This document shows positions 12,001-19,159 of a stretch of DNA of 20,000 nucleotides, one piece after another. The translations under genes were made by a program, and so were the position numbers. Position 1 is the first letter of the stretch; each line of letters starts with the position of its first letter. This DNA comes from Chrysomallon squamiferum (Eukaryota; Mollusca; Gastropoda; Neomphalida; Peltospiridae), in the NCBI GenBank assembly GCA_012295275.1, contig CM022679.1, forward strand, positions 15,108,342 through 15,128,341, in the 5' to 3' direction. Under the pieces are notes generated by a model. The model did not search any database, had not been told where the DNA came from, and worked only from the letters and a program-made list of their open reading frames with translations.

Positions 12001-12081
12001 CCCCAGGAGGCTGAGGAGGAAGAGGAGGGTGGAGACGAGGAGGAAGAAGGTGAAGACAAACACGACCCTGGCGAGTTGTAA
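2861..12081 (+). CDS. P4HB: Protein disulfide isomerase, PDIA1/P4HB type, 11 exons, 503 aa
   Basis: ER-lumenal thiol-disulfide oxidoreductase and chaperone that oxidises, reduces and isomerises disulfides in secretory proteins. In animals the same protein is the beta subunit of collagen prolyl 4-hydroxylase. Joined exons give a-b-b'-x-a'-c: signal peptide 1-17, domain a about 25-132 with CGHC at 53-56, buried Glu47, Arg117 and cis-Pro100; b about 136-228; b' about 232-345; x linker about 346-365; domain a' about 366-477 with CGHC at 394-397, Glu388, cis-Pro438 and Arg457; acidic tail 480-497. At 503 residues it is close to vertebrate PDIA1 (about 508). PDIA1-specific stretches such as [19 protein letters not shown] and [11 protein letters not shown] separate it from PDIA3, A4 and A6. 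The ATG at 2861 has A at -3 and opens directly onto the signal peptide. Ten GT-AG introns keep the frame throughout. The C-terminus is HDPGEL rather than a standard KDEL/HDEL. Confidence 0.96.
3006..4118 (+). other. Intron 1 (1113 bp)
   Basis: Donor GTAAGT, acceptor TTTTGGTAG. AT-rich unique-looking sequence with a short AT dinucleotide stretch at about 3335-3350. I see no coding or RNA feature. Confidence 0.9.
4119..4316 (+). CDS. P4HB: PDI exon 2: first CGHC active site
   Basis: Completes Tyr49 and encodes residues 50-114 plus one base of Gly115. It opens with [19 protein letters not shown], the thioredoxin active-site helix, and contains [11 protein letters not shown] with cis-Pro100. The donor is GTTTGT at 4317, weaker than the others. 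It is chosen because CAAG joined to GT at 4735 restores Gly-Gly-Arg in frame, whereas the GTAATA at 4321 would shift the frame. Confidence 0.95.
4317..4734 (+). other. Intron 2 (418 bp)
   Basis: Donor GTTTGT, acceptor ATCTGCAG. It holds an AT dinucleotide microsatellite at about 4425-4444 and otherwise featureless AT-rich sequence. Confidence 0.9.
4735..4868 (+). CDS. P4HB: PDI exon 3: end of domain a, start of b
   Basis: Residues 115 (last two bases) to 159. [18 protein letters not shown] is the final strand and helix of domain a. Arg117 matches the Arg that animal PDIs use to modulate the active-site cysteine pKa. The segment from ESVADAKKF begins domain b, which lacks CxxC, as expected. 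The loop before GGR is a few residues shorter than in human PDIA1. Confidence 0.95.
4869..5809 (+). other. Intron 3 (941 bp)
   Basis: Donor GTTAGT, acceptor CTGTCTCAG. It contains a tRNA-like segment at about 5141-5210 (listed separately) and a short GT plus T stretch at about 5346-5374. Confidence 0.9.
5141..5210 (+). mobile_element. Degenerate tRNA-like SINE head in intron 3
   Basis: TGGCTAAGAGG at 5147-5157 fits the pol III A box (TGGCNNAGNGG). GGTTCAAATATCC at 5190-5202 fits a B box carrying two extra bases, and the spacing of 32 bases is normal. A short stem CAT/ATG encloses a seven-base anticodon-like loop at about 5167-5179. The acceptor stem does not close, so this is a tRNA-derived relic rather than a working tRNA gene. 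No tail was identified. Confidence 0.4.
5810..5947 (+). CDS. P4HB: PDI exon 4: domain b
   Basis: Residues 160-205, phase 0 at both ends. It begins [16 protein letters not shown], homologous to the helix after the first strand of domain b in PDIA1, and ends [10 protein letters not shown] before donor GTAAAG. It has no cysteine. Confidence 0.95.
5948..6630 (+). other. Intron 4 (683 bp)
   Basis: Donor GTAAAG, acceptor ATAATTTCAG. AT-rich; I see no further structure. Confidence 0.9.
6631..6735 (+). CDS. P4HB: PDI exon 5: b/b' junction
   Basis: Residues 206-240, phase 0 at both ends. [10 protein letters not shown] is a PDIA1 signature at the end of domain b, and [10 protein letters not shown] is the first strand of b'. 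Donor GTATTC is a weak match at the last bases but is the only one that keeps the frame. Confidence 0.95.
6736..7281 (+). other. Intron 5 (546 bp)
   Basis: Donor GTATTC, acceptor TCCTATTCCAG with a good upstream pyrimidine tract. I see no further structure. Confidence 0.9.
7282..7407 (+). CDS. P4HB: PDI exon 6: domain b' first half
   Basis: Residues 241-282, phase 0 at both ends. [20 protein letters not shown] and the following helix match PDIA1 b', the main site for unfolded-substrate binding and a contact surface for prolyl hydroxylase alpha subunits. Donor GTACGG follows GKGK-type family sequence (FKGK). Confidence 0.95.
7408..8637 (+). other. Intron 6 (1230 bp, the longest)
   Basis: Donor GTACGG, acceptor GTTCACTTTCAG. 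It contains an almost pure A/T block at about 7806-7895. Short open frames inside it show no family resemblance. Confidence 0.9.
8638..8838 (+). CDS. P4HB: PDI exon 7: domain b' second half
   Basis: Residues 283-349, phase 0 at both ends. [20 protein letters not shown] and [13 protein letters not shown] are diagnostic of PDIA1 b'. Thr309 stands where human PDIA1 has Cys (EECPA), and the second human b' cysteine is also absent. Ends FLDGKIK before donor GTATTA. Confidence 0.95.
8839..9276 (+). other. Intron 7 (438 bp)
   Basis: Donor GTATTA, acceptor TTCATTGACAG. It contains a degenerate direct repeat of period 104 bp (listed separately). Confidence 0.9.
8966..9165. repeat. Two-copy degenerate tandem repeat, period 104 bp
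   Basis: ATTAAATTAAAAAA at 8967 recurs at 9071. In both copies it is followed by TCAAGAAAATT, then by AACACGGAA or AACATGGAA. Similarity fades over the rest of the unit. Confidence 0.6.
9277..9397 (+). CDS. P4HB: PDI exon 8: x linker and start of domain a'
   Basis: Residues 350-389 plus one base of codon 390. [18 protein letters not shown] is the x linker, and VGKNFADVA to NVLVEF is the first part of a'. The exon ends GTTGAATTTT with donor GTGAGT, in phase 1, splitting the Tyr codon just as exon 1 does. Confidence 0.95.
9398..10575 (+). other. Intron 8 (1178 bp)
   Basis: Donor GTGAGT, acceptor CTGTTTTCACAG. Its distal half consists of degenerate tandem repeats of about 110 bp (listed separately). 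Confidence 0.9.
10003..10550. repeat. Degenerate tandem repeat, about 110-bp unit, 4-5 copies
   Basis: Recurring blocks in the same order: TTTACAATTAAA/TTTACAGTTAAA (10008, 10144, 10532), CTGCCTAAAATTRAAAT (10023, 10269), AAGTCAAATGTT (10056, 10307) with CAAGTCAGATATTC at 10388, and CATTTATAAC (10329, 10410). Copies are diverged and of uneven length. The array stops just before the acceptor of exon 9. Confidence 0.6.
10576..10754 (+). CDS. P4HB: PDI exon 9: second CGHC active site
   Basis: Completes Tyr390 and encodes 391-449. It opens [20 protein letters not shown] and continues [17 protein letters not shown] and SFPTIKYFP with cis-Pro438. The first 20 bases match those of exon 2 almost exactly, reflecting the shared active-site codons. 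Donor GTAAAT. Confidence 0.95.
10755..11133 (+). other. Intron 9 (379 bp, the shortest)
   Basis: Donor GTAAAT, acceptor TTTCTTGCAG. AT-rich with a T run at about 10872-10880; nothing else seen. Confidence 0.9.
11134..11223 (+). CDS. P4HB: PDI exon 10: end of domain a'
   Basis: Residues 450-479, phase 0. [20 protein letters not shown] is the last strand and helix of a', with Arg457 equivalent to Arg117 of domain a. It then enters the Gly/Glu-rich tail. Donor GTATGT. Confidence 0.95.
11224..12006 (+). other. Intron 10 (783 bp)
   Basis: Donor GTATGT, acceptor TTGTTTCCCCAG. The central part is a degenerate tandem repeat (listed separately). Confidence 0.9.
11441..11846. repeat. Degenerate tandem repeat, about 100-110-bp unit, 3-4 copies
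   Basis: Units start near 11441, 11549, 11663 and 11761. The clearest pair shares ATTTTGGG, then ATAAAATGCACATTTGGGAA or ATAAAATACATTTGGGAACA, then CTAATCTAAACGATTGTACC or TTGGTCTAAACAACTGTACT, then TCATA. The third and fourth units are weaker. Confidence 0.6.
12007..12081 (+). CDS. P4HB: PDI exon 11: acidic tail and stop
   Basis: Residues 480-503 and TAA at 12079-12081. The tail is almost entirely Glu, Asp and Gly, as in the calcium-binding c extension of PDIA1. It ends KHDPGEL. Without the six bases between GAC and GAG (12067-12072, CCTGGC) the end would read KHDEL, a normal ER retrieval signal. Confidence 0.93.
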   Translation, partial: EAEEEEEGGDEEEEGEDKHDPGEL

Positions 12082-12143
12082 AGTAAAAGCAAACAAGCGC
12101 AACAACTACATGATAGTCTCGACTTCTGTTTTCTGACATAATA

Positions 12144-12145
<2 letters not shown>

Positions 12146-12177
<32 letters not shown>
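12146..12177. repeat. Poly(T) run in 3' UTR (32)
   Basis: Thirty-two uninterrupted T, starting 65 bases after the stop codon. It would be U32 in the mRNA. Confidence 0.9.
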
Positions 12178-12178
<1 letters not shown>

Positions 12179-12953
12179 TCTCTTATTACCAGTTAACAAG
12201 ACATGTACATAATTTATTATCCTGTTACAATTTTGAAAAGAAAAAGAAAATCTTTATGTATTTGCTTGATTCTGAATGTGCAAAAAACAAATTGTATAAA
12301 ATATATATATATGTTTAAGAACTAGACAATGTATTTTTTGCTACAGTGTTAGTCACTAGTTTATGGATGTTTGTGTTGAAAGTTTTAGACTTTTAGACCG
12401 TAAGTGACTTTGTACAAATTGTTTTTTGGGGTTTTTTTAGACAGATTTTTGTCTAATCATATTTTTTCTTCTTTGGAAGTCATCTGTTTAGTTATTTTAA
12501 AAAGAAAACAAAATTTGTTAAAATATTTTCTCATTTTTATTTTGGTCTGTTGTGAAGGATCACAGGGTGTTTTTTTTTTGGAAGTTTAAGGGTGTAGGTT
12601 TAGAATTGTTATAAATTTGTTGATTAGAAATTTATATTTATTAATATTCAGAGGCACAAAATAACTTTTTTTAAATAGGCGAATATTTTCTTATTTTCCA
12701 CTTGAAATATAAAATATAACTTTTTATAAATTTTCAAAATACTCAGTTTTGAAAAATACACTTTTTTTTTTACATGTCATATTTATATATTTAAATTTTT
12801 TTAAAAGACCTTTATGGTTGTGTGAAAAATATTTATAATGTGGGCCAGATTGTTTTGACAGCATATTGTATTTTCACAAACACATCACTGTATTCATAGA
12901 GCACATTGTAGGGTTATGTCAGATACAGAAATAGTTTAAAAAAAAAAAAAAGT

Positions 12954-12959
12954 AATAAA
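12954..12959 (+). terminator. Possible proximal poly(A) signal (AATAAA)
   Basis: AATAAA lies within an A-rich block. The sequence after it is A/G-rich rather than GT-rich, so it is a weaker candidate than the distal site. Confidence 0.25.
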
Positions 12960-13509
12960 AAAAAAAGAAGAGAAGATTGTATTACATAACTGCAAGCACC
13001 AGCAGGAAAAAAGATAAACCAAAATATTTTGAATAGGTTAATTCTAGAGTAGGATCGGTCAAAGCAATGCAACAATGATTGAAGCTTAATAGAGAATGAA
13101 TTTAACTATTTGCATGTATGTGTAATCAAAAATTTGCATGTTTCCCGTACAACCCAGGACATAAAACAAAACCCCTAAAAAAAAAAATACTTTTCAGTTA
13201 CGCTGACAGAATTTTGAAATATTTTTTTTATTTTAAGGCGAGTGCCTGTTGTATGAAACATGTCTTGTTGGCTGGTATGGTATTCCACATTTCTTGGTGG
13301 AGCGAGTTTGGAATGGGTAATGAATGTGTGCATGTGTGTGTTTAGAATACCATTTATTAGCCTATGTAAGTCATTCCTATTTAAATATCTGGTGCTGCGG
13401 TTGTTAATAACTTATTGAAAATATTGAGGCAACTTGTGGGAGAGATCTTGTGCCCCTTTCTATTTGTGAAAAATGTTTTTGACTTAGAAAAACACTGGTT
13501 ACTTCCATA

Positions 13510-13513
<4 letters not shown>

Positions 13514-13556
<43 letters not shown>
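13514..13556. repeat. Poly(T) run in 3' UTR (43)
   Basis: The longest homopolymer in the window, 43 T as assembled. The exact length is likely uncertain or polymorphic. Confidence 0.9.
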
Positions 13557-13561
<5 letters not shown>

Positions 13562-13813
13562 AAATAATTAAAATCTTTTATTGAAATTTTTTATTTTGGA
13601 TTGTAATTTTTGGGGTTTGAAACAGGCAGGAACTGATACATTTGAAATTTGAAGTGACTTTTTGAAATTTTTGGGGATTATAATTGATAACTTAAAAAAA
13701 GCTAGTCGTTAAAAATTATTTCAGACTGTCAAGTTTTTGTCTTCGAACCACTTTATGAATTTCATCTTTTACGTTTGTCATCTTCATGTTATTTTGTATC
13801 AGACATTATGAAA

Positions 13814-13819
13814 AATAAA
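13814..13819 (+). terminator. Probable main poly(A) signal (AATAAA)
   Basis: AATAAA followed 15-30 bases later by a TCTGTTTGTTTGTGTT stretch (about 13834-13849), the standard arrangement of hexamer plus GU/U-rich downstream element. Cleavage would fall near 13830. Confidence 0.65.
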
Positions 13820-14490
13820 GTGTATAAATTTTATCTGTTTGTTTGTGTTCCTCAAAATATATTGTAAAAGTAGATATTAATTCACTAAAATGTGAAAAAA
13901 AAATTGATTCCTCATCACAATTCTTCACTTTAACTGATCTATAAATTAAAAAAAAAAAGATGAACATGATTATCAACTGAAAAGGCAATGCTCAAAACTG
14001 ATTACTGATCTGTGATCTTAGACCATTTGATCACAACAAAATGCAGATTAAATTAAAAACGAATATTTCTGAATCTGAGCTCATTGATAGGTCACAGTAT
14101 GTGTGCATTACAAATTACTTGTGAAGCTGAGGTTTGCTCTTGAATTACAATGCTGTAAAATCTATCAATATAAAAATTAATTTTTGTTACCAGATGGTGA
14201 ATACATAATAAACACTGATTCTTCTTGTACTTTGAAACAAAACAAGTTTACTGACAGGCATGAAACTGGTTTATAATAGGCAGTATTTTCCCTCTGCATT
14301 GTCTATGCAATATATTAAACTTGTAAACCGTTACTGATTCTAAGCAAAGTGAGCTGTCATATTTCCCAACAGATTCTTAATATCCTATATTTCAGCATTC
14401 AATTTAACTACTTAATTTTCCTTAAAAGTACATAAAAGCAGGTTTTGAGGTTCTGTTTTGATATTTGATGAACAAGAACCCATGTGATGG

Positions 14491-14540
14491 ATTCACTGTA
14501 GTGTGGAGATTATCACTGTTCAGTGTTTAATTCTCACCCA
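14491..14540 (+). mobile_element. Possible tRNA-Val-like SINE remnant
   Basis: CTGTAGTGTGGAGATTATCAC at 14496-14516 resembles the D-arm region of eukaryotic tRNA-Val, and GTTTAATTCTC at 14524-14534 resembles a B box. The gap between them is about 15 bases too short, so the anticodon arm would have to be deleted. Weak evidence. Confidence 0.25.
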
Positions 14541-14729
14541 AACAATGAAGTACATGTACCACGGTAATCATTACCAGTCCATAAAATCAACATGAATCTG
14601 GGCTGAAATACTACTTGAAAAAGTCCATAAATTTCTGCAGAGGCTTGACTTTGTTATTAAAATTACTAACTGATCTTGTCATCATTGTTCTATGTATTTA
14701 TAGCTAAACAATTATATACATATTTAAAA

Positions 14730-14789
14730 GTTATTGTTATTATTGTTATTATTGTTATTATTGTTATTATTATTATTATTATTATTATC
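14730..14789. repeat. (TTATTATTG)n and (TTA)n microsatellite
   Basis: TTATTATTG nonamer units followed by perfect TTA trinucleotides. The poly-Ile/Val open frame across it is a product of the repeat. Confidence 0.9.
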
Positions 14790-14892
14790 TTTACCATTGT
14801 CATCATTAGCAGAGTTTTTATCAGTATGACATCAACTACATTATTTTCGTATCTTGTAACTTAAATAATTCATCTGATACTGAATTAGAAAG

Positions 14893-14970
14893 TAGCTGGT
14901 ACTGGTTAGACCACTGGTAGCACCTTCAGAGTCTGATAATAAAGCACATGGTGCAGGGATTAGAAGTTAC
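14893..14970 (+). mobile_element. tRNA-Ile-like SINE head
   Basis: TAGCTGGTACTGGTTAGACC at 14893-14912 parallels the A-box region of tRNA-Ile (TAGCTCAGTTGGTTAGAGC). CTGATAATAAAGC at 14933-14945 parallels its anticodon loop and stem, and GGTGCAGGGATTAGAAG at 14950-14966 parallels the variable region and T arm. A few extra bases sit before the anticodon arm. It has decayed too far to be a working tRNA. Confidence 0.45.
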
Positions 14971-16143
14971 AGTCATTTTTAATAGATAACTAATCATTTT
15001 TTTTTAAATGGACAAAGAGACATCTTACTGATCACAAATGAAGTATATTAGCAGGGCCCCATGTAGTTTCTCAGAGTATCAGAAAATGTAAATTTGGAAT
15101 TCTGTTTAAAATCCTTGTAAGCAAATATCCACAATGCTAAATAAATGTTGATGTATTCAGGTCAGAGGGAGAACTAAGGTGGGGGGGAGGTGGCAGAGAG
15201 AGAGCTGTACTTTTTAATTCACACTTGCTCACCAGTTAATTCTTTTGTTGTGATTTTATTTGAAAAGTAAATATGTCACATCCCTTTAAACCAATATGAA
15301 CGAAAGTGAATGGAACGTCTTTTAAAAGCATCATGTCCTACTTTTATCATCACTGGCCTTCAAACACAGTTTTCTTAAAGCTGTGATTCAGAATCACTCT
15401 TGTGTGAAAATGAGGACATCCAATGAAAGTTGTGTACTTCTGTATTTCTGTCACTGATGTGGAAAAATCTCGGACTGCCACGTTGTAATGATATGGATGA
15501 GTAATCAGTTCATTTCCGTGACACCTGGGTAGTATGAGACAACCTCGTAATCTTATCTATGTAAATAAAGTGACTGAACTCGTCTTTCTGCTTTTCACGT
15601 TGATCACAAACACGGTGGACAACAGGGAAAAAGACTTTTCAAGTCTACTTTCCATAGTAATATATACCACCTACTGTTTCATTTTATTTGTGGGTAATCT
15701 ATACACAGATAAATAAAAAAAAGTAATGTGTTTGTGTATGCATGTATGTTTACATGACATACATACATAGTTTCATAAATACATCTTTCCAAACATTAGC
15801 ATGTGGATATATACATTTTTTTTATCTTGTAGAATAATACATCTATATAACTATGAAATACATATTCACTTGTAAGTCCATTAACAAACACGTTTGTGGT
15901 AATATTTATTATTATTTTATTCCTTAGTATCTCTAATGCCCAGTATATTGGTGATAATTTTGACTTTGCCTGAATCTACAAGTTACCACATAAGCTGTCA
16001 CAATGAATTATAACAGAATCTGTGAGGCATCATATCACATTTTTATCAGCCCAGTACAATGCCTGGGTACCACAGTCCAAATGTTTACCATCAGATACTC
16101 ATGTTGGCAGTAAAGTGGTTACCAAAACTTCTAAATTCAGGTA

Positions 16144-16361
16144 TTTGCTGTGTGTGGTATAAAGGGTGATATCACTACAATTGCAGTTTGGTTTGAAGAA
16201 TAAAATAGACCAAAATCATTTTAGAACATTTAGTCCAAATATACTTGTCCTTTTTATAAACTCTCGACTGCTGACATACATTATTATTCATTTAAAACTA
16301 CTTTGCTATGTGTGGTATAAAGGGCTGACATGCATTATTATTCATTTAAAACTATTGGGTT
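16144..16361. repeat. 54-bp tandem duplication plus a dispersed third copy of its end
   Basis: CTGACATACATTATTATTCA at 16271 recurs as CTGACATGCATTATTATTCA at 16325, exactly 54 bp on, with TTTAAAACTA following each. The junction block TTTGCTATGTGTGGTATAAA at 16302 also occurs at 16144 as TTTGCTGTGTGTGGTATAAA, 158 bp upstream, close to three repeat lengths. Confidence 0.75.
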
Positions 16362-16383
16362 ATTTTTTATGACAGGGTCAGCA

Positions 16384-16492
16384 GGATGTAGCTCAGTGAG
16401 ACAAGTTCTGTTCAGGATGTGATAGATCTTCAGATCAAATCCTCGTGGTGGATCAACTGAATTATTTTCATTTATATATATTTTTATTTTTT

Positions 16493-16539
<47 letters not shown>

Positions 16540-16727
16540 TTTTATTTTATTTTTATTTATTTGTTTATTTTTTTTTTTTTTTTTTTTTTTTAGCCTATAG
16601 GCCTACTAAACAACTGGTTTTCTATAGATCATGGTATATATTATCTGTCTATGAGAAGGTGTATATAAAAGATATCTTTCTGCTGATAGAAAAGACAGAC
16701 CATGAAGAAGCAGCAGCAAGTTTGGTT
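16384..16727 (+). mobile_element. Degenerate tRNA-derived SINE, mollusc type, with internal microsatellite
   Basis: The head (16384-16453) is tRNA-like, with GGATGTAGCTCAGTGAG covering the A box (16389-16400) and AGATCAAATCC at 16432-16442 as B box. The tail (16611-16727) contains GGTGTATATAAAAGATATC, then TGCTGATAGAAAAGACAG and CCATGAAG. These match, in order, what I remember of a SINE tail common in mollusc genomes (GTGCATATAAAAGATCC, TGCTAATCGAAAAGAG, CCCATGAAG). About 150 bp of ATTT repeats and a T run separate head and tail. The family name is uncertain. Confidence 0.65.
16490..16591. repeat. (ATTT)n microsatellite and T run inside the SINE
   Basis: Perfect ATTT units over about 50 bp, then TTTTA variants and a run of about 24 T ending at 16591. 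It lies between the tRNA-like head and the conserved tail of the SINE. Confidence 0.9.
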
Positions 16728-16739
16728 TTTTGTCGTTTT

Positions 16740-19080
16740 TATTATTTTTTATTAATTCAGTGCTCCTTCAAACGTAAGTTGAAAGGTTTATAACTGAAAA
16801 CAATGTTTAGTGTGTCACTGAAAACATTTTTCCTTCCTTCATGTTGTCACTGAGGTGTTTTAATTTCACATATTCTGTTGTCGAATGAACATCACTTTTT
16901 AATTTATTTCTTAATTTCTAGTCACTGTTGGTTTCATTTTTATAAATACATATTGTTGTATCAAAACAACAAATTTAATTTAAAAAACAAACAAACAAAT
17001 GAAATAGATCAGAAATAATTTATCTAGCACTATAGCACACACACACATATAAACAAACATACAAACTGACAAAACATTATACAAGGTCAAAATAACTGTG
17101 GTTTTTGTTGTTGTAAAAATGAAAATATTCTTTTTCAAGGATCATATTTTGTGTTTTCATTCTATAATTTATTCGTGAAATTCGTCAACAGATAAATCTG
17201 CAGTCTGCCATAGCTAATTACATAACAGTGGGTAGTAATTATACAACAAGATTAATCAGAAACAAATAAAAATTTACATTTGTATGTAAGACTTTGGTAT
17301 AACATCATCTTGTAACATGGACATTTTCTTTTTATGTTATTTAACAACAAATCAAATTAACAAAAAGAAATAAAATCAAAATAAGACAGAGAAAATTTGA
17401 ATGGTATATTATACCAAATATTTAAAAAAAATAAAGTTAAACAAAAATTAAAATAAATAAATAAATATTATTATTTTTGTTAGTTACTGATTGTTAGATT
17501 AAATATTTGAGCAAATTAAAAGCACTATAAGTTTAAAATAATAATAATAATAATAATAAAATAAAATGTTTTTACAAAACTATTAGAATGATTCTGCTAT
17601 ACAAATTGATGTATAAAACTCAAAATATGTTATTTGTTTCACATCTCTGAAAATATATCAACACAATTGTTAATTAGTATTTTAACTTTTCTAAAAAAAA
17701 AAAAAGGTAAATTATAAAATTTTAAATCAGCTTTGTTTCTTTACAATGTTAAAAAGCAACAGTCAATCATCAATAACAAAAAATGTATAATCAAAATTGT
17801 TACATGGCTCCTACTTGTTCTTGTGCAAATTAATAACAATAACAATAATAATAATAATATAATTAAAATAATACTAATAATAGTGTTAATAGTAAAAATA
17901 ATACTAATTAGAAGAATTTTTATTTTTAAAAGACCAACAAACAAAAACAAAAATAAATTCCCCAAAAAACAAATAACACTAAAACAAAATAAATTAAATC
18001 AAAAATAAATAGACAAACAAAATCACTACTATGTCATCTTTATTTGATCTTTGAAATATTTATTTAAAAAAATGAATTTTAAATTGTATTTGGAAACCAG
18101 CTGAATTTCGGTACCATTATTTTAGATTGCTAGTCAAATAAAACAGCAAGTATAAAAATCACAAAGTAAACTATTTTGAAAAACTAACTTAAAAAACTCT
18201 AACAACCCCTACCCCCAAATATACCCCAAAACTCAAAAACAAAACAAACAATAATAATAATAACAGTAACAAAAAGAAAATGAAAATATCGGCACAAATA
18301 ATCAATATTATTGTAATATATATGCTTGTAAGGATTACAAAATATACCATTTAAAATACATATATTAGATATCAAAGCACACATTAAAAAAAAAAACACA
18401 CAAAAATGATGGTCCAGTAAAGGTTTTACCGCAGGATGGAAAGAAAAGAAACATGGCACAAACTTGAGTAGTGATTAGCAAAATACCGGGGTCTGCTTTG
18501 GTCTCACAAAAATAATCCTAGACATTTTTTTTTTTTTTTAAATATCAGATGATATCACCGGGTTGAATGATGTCAAACACTGTCAGAAGTTCTTAAAATT
18601 TACAGTCATACTTTTTTAATACAAAATTTTCAAAAACAATCTTGTATGTATATGTCAGACATAGTTCTGTTATTTACATACAATTATGTTGCTGAAATAT
18701 GGTTGCATATTTCAAATTTTTGAAAATTCAAATACAATTATTTGTAGTTTAAATATTATTAAATACATGCTTCAATATATACTGGAGTTTTTGGTAACAA
18801 TAAAATATTTAAAAATAATAAAATAAAAAACAGCATTTGAGAAAATATTTGTTTCATTGAGAACAGATATAAAACAAATCAACACAAACTGGTTCTATTC
18901 ATCTATCTGCTTTAAAATGTGTAAAATGATGTTGTTCATCTGTATGATTGTCAGCTCATCTGGTATTATTCAATAACATGAAATTCAGTACATTCTGTTG
19001 TTATTAGACTACAGGAAACAATATTTATTATAATTTGGTTCTATGGGTACACAGCATTTAGCATAATTTGGTTTTATATA
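16740..19080. other. Downstream intergenic region, distal part
   Basis: Very AT-rich; from about 16980 to 18450 the + strand is A-rich with many AAT, AAAT and AAACA repeats. No gene, tRNA or splice-flanked coding segment could be supported on either strand. Open frames translate to Asn, Ile, Lys or Leu runs caused by these repeats. Confidence 0.55.
17536..17562. repeat. (AAT)n microsatellite
   Basis: About eight AAT units. A shorter stretch of the same type lies at about 17843-17860. Confidence 0.85.
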
Positions 19081-19084
19081 ATAA

Positions 19085-19085
19085 T

Positions 19086-19152
<67 letters not shown>

Positions 19153-19153
19153 T
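19085..19153. repeat. (AAT)n microsatellite, about 22 units
   Basis: A nearly perfect AAT trinucleotide array of about 68 bp that directly abuts the degenerate 42-bp satellite on its right. Confidence 0.95.
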
Positions 19154-19159
19154 TAATCT

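Larger units (their letters stand above)
12082..13830 (+). other. 3' untranslated region of the PDI gene
   Basis: No conserved frame follows the TAA. The region is AT-rich with many ATTTA motifs, two long T runs and A runs at about 12938-12966. It most likely extends to the poly(A) site near 13830, giving a 3' UTR of about 1.75 kb. Shorter forms could end after ATTAAA at 13567 or AATAAA at 12954. The end is inferred from signals only. Confidence 0.6.
13850..16380. other. Downstream intergenic region, proximal part
   Basis: AT-rich DNA with no recognisable gene on either strand. It holds tRNA-like remnants near 14491 and 14893, a TTATTG/TTA microsatellite and a 54-bp duplication, all listed separately. 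The segment 15160-15640 is less AT-rich but shows no coding pattern that I can identify. Confidence 0.55.

Noticed and set aside
13118-13345. Open frame of 75 codons in the 3' UTR
   Set aside because: It lies inside the probable UTR, has no resemblance to known domains, and its length is within chance for this region.
15160-15640. Less AT-rich segment that might be an exon of a neighbouring gene
   Set aside because: No frame with consistent splice sites or recognisable protein sequence could be found on either strand.
16384-16455. Working tRNA gene
   Set aside because: A and B boxes are recognisable but the acceptor and T stems do not close, and a SINE tail lies downstream, so it is a SINE head.
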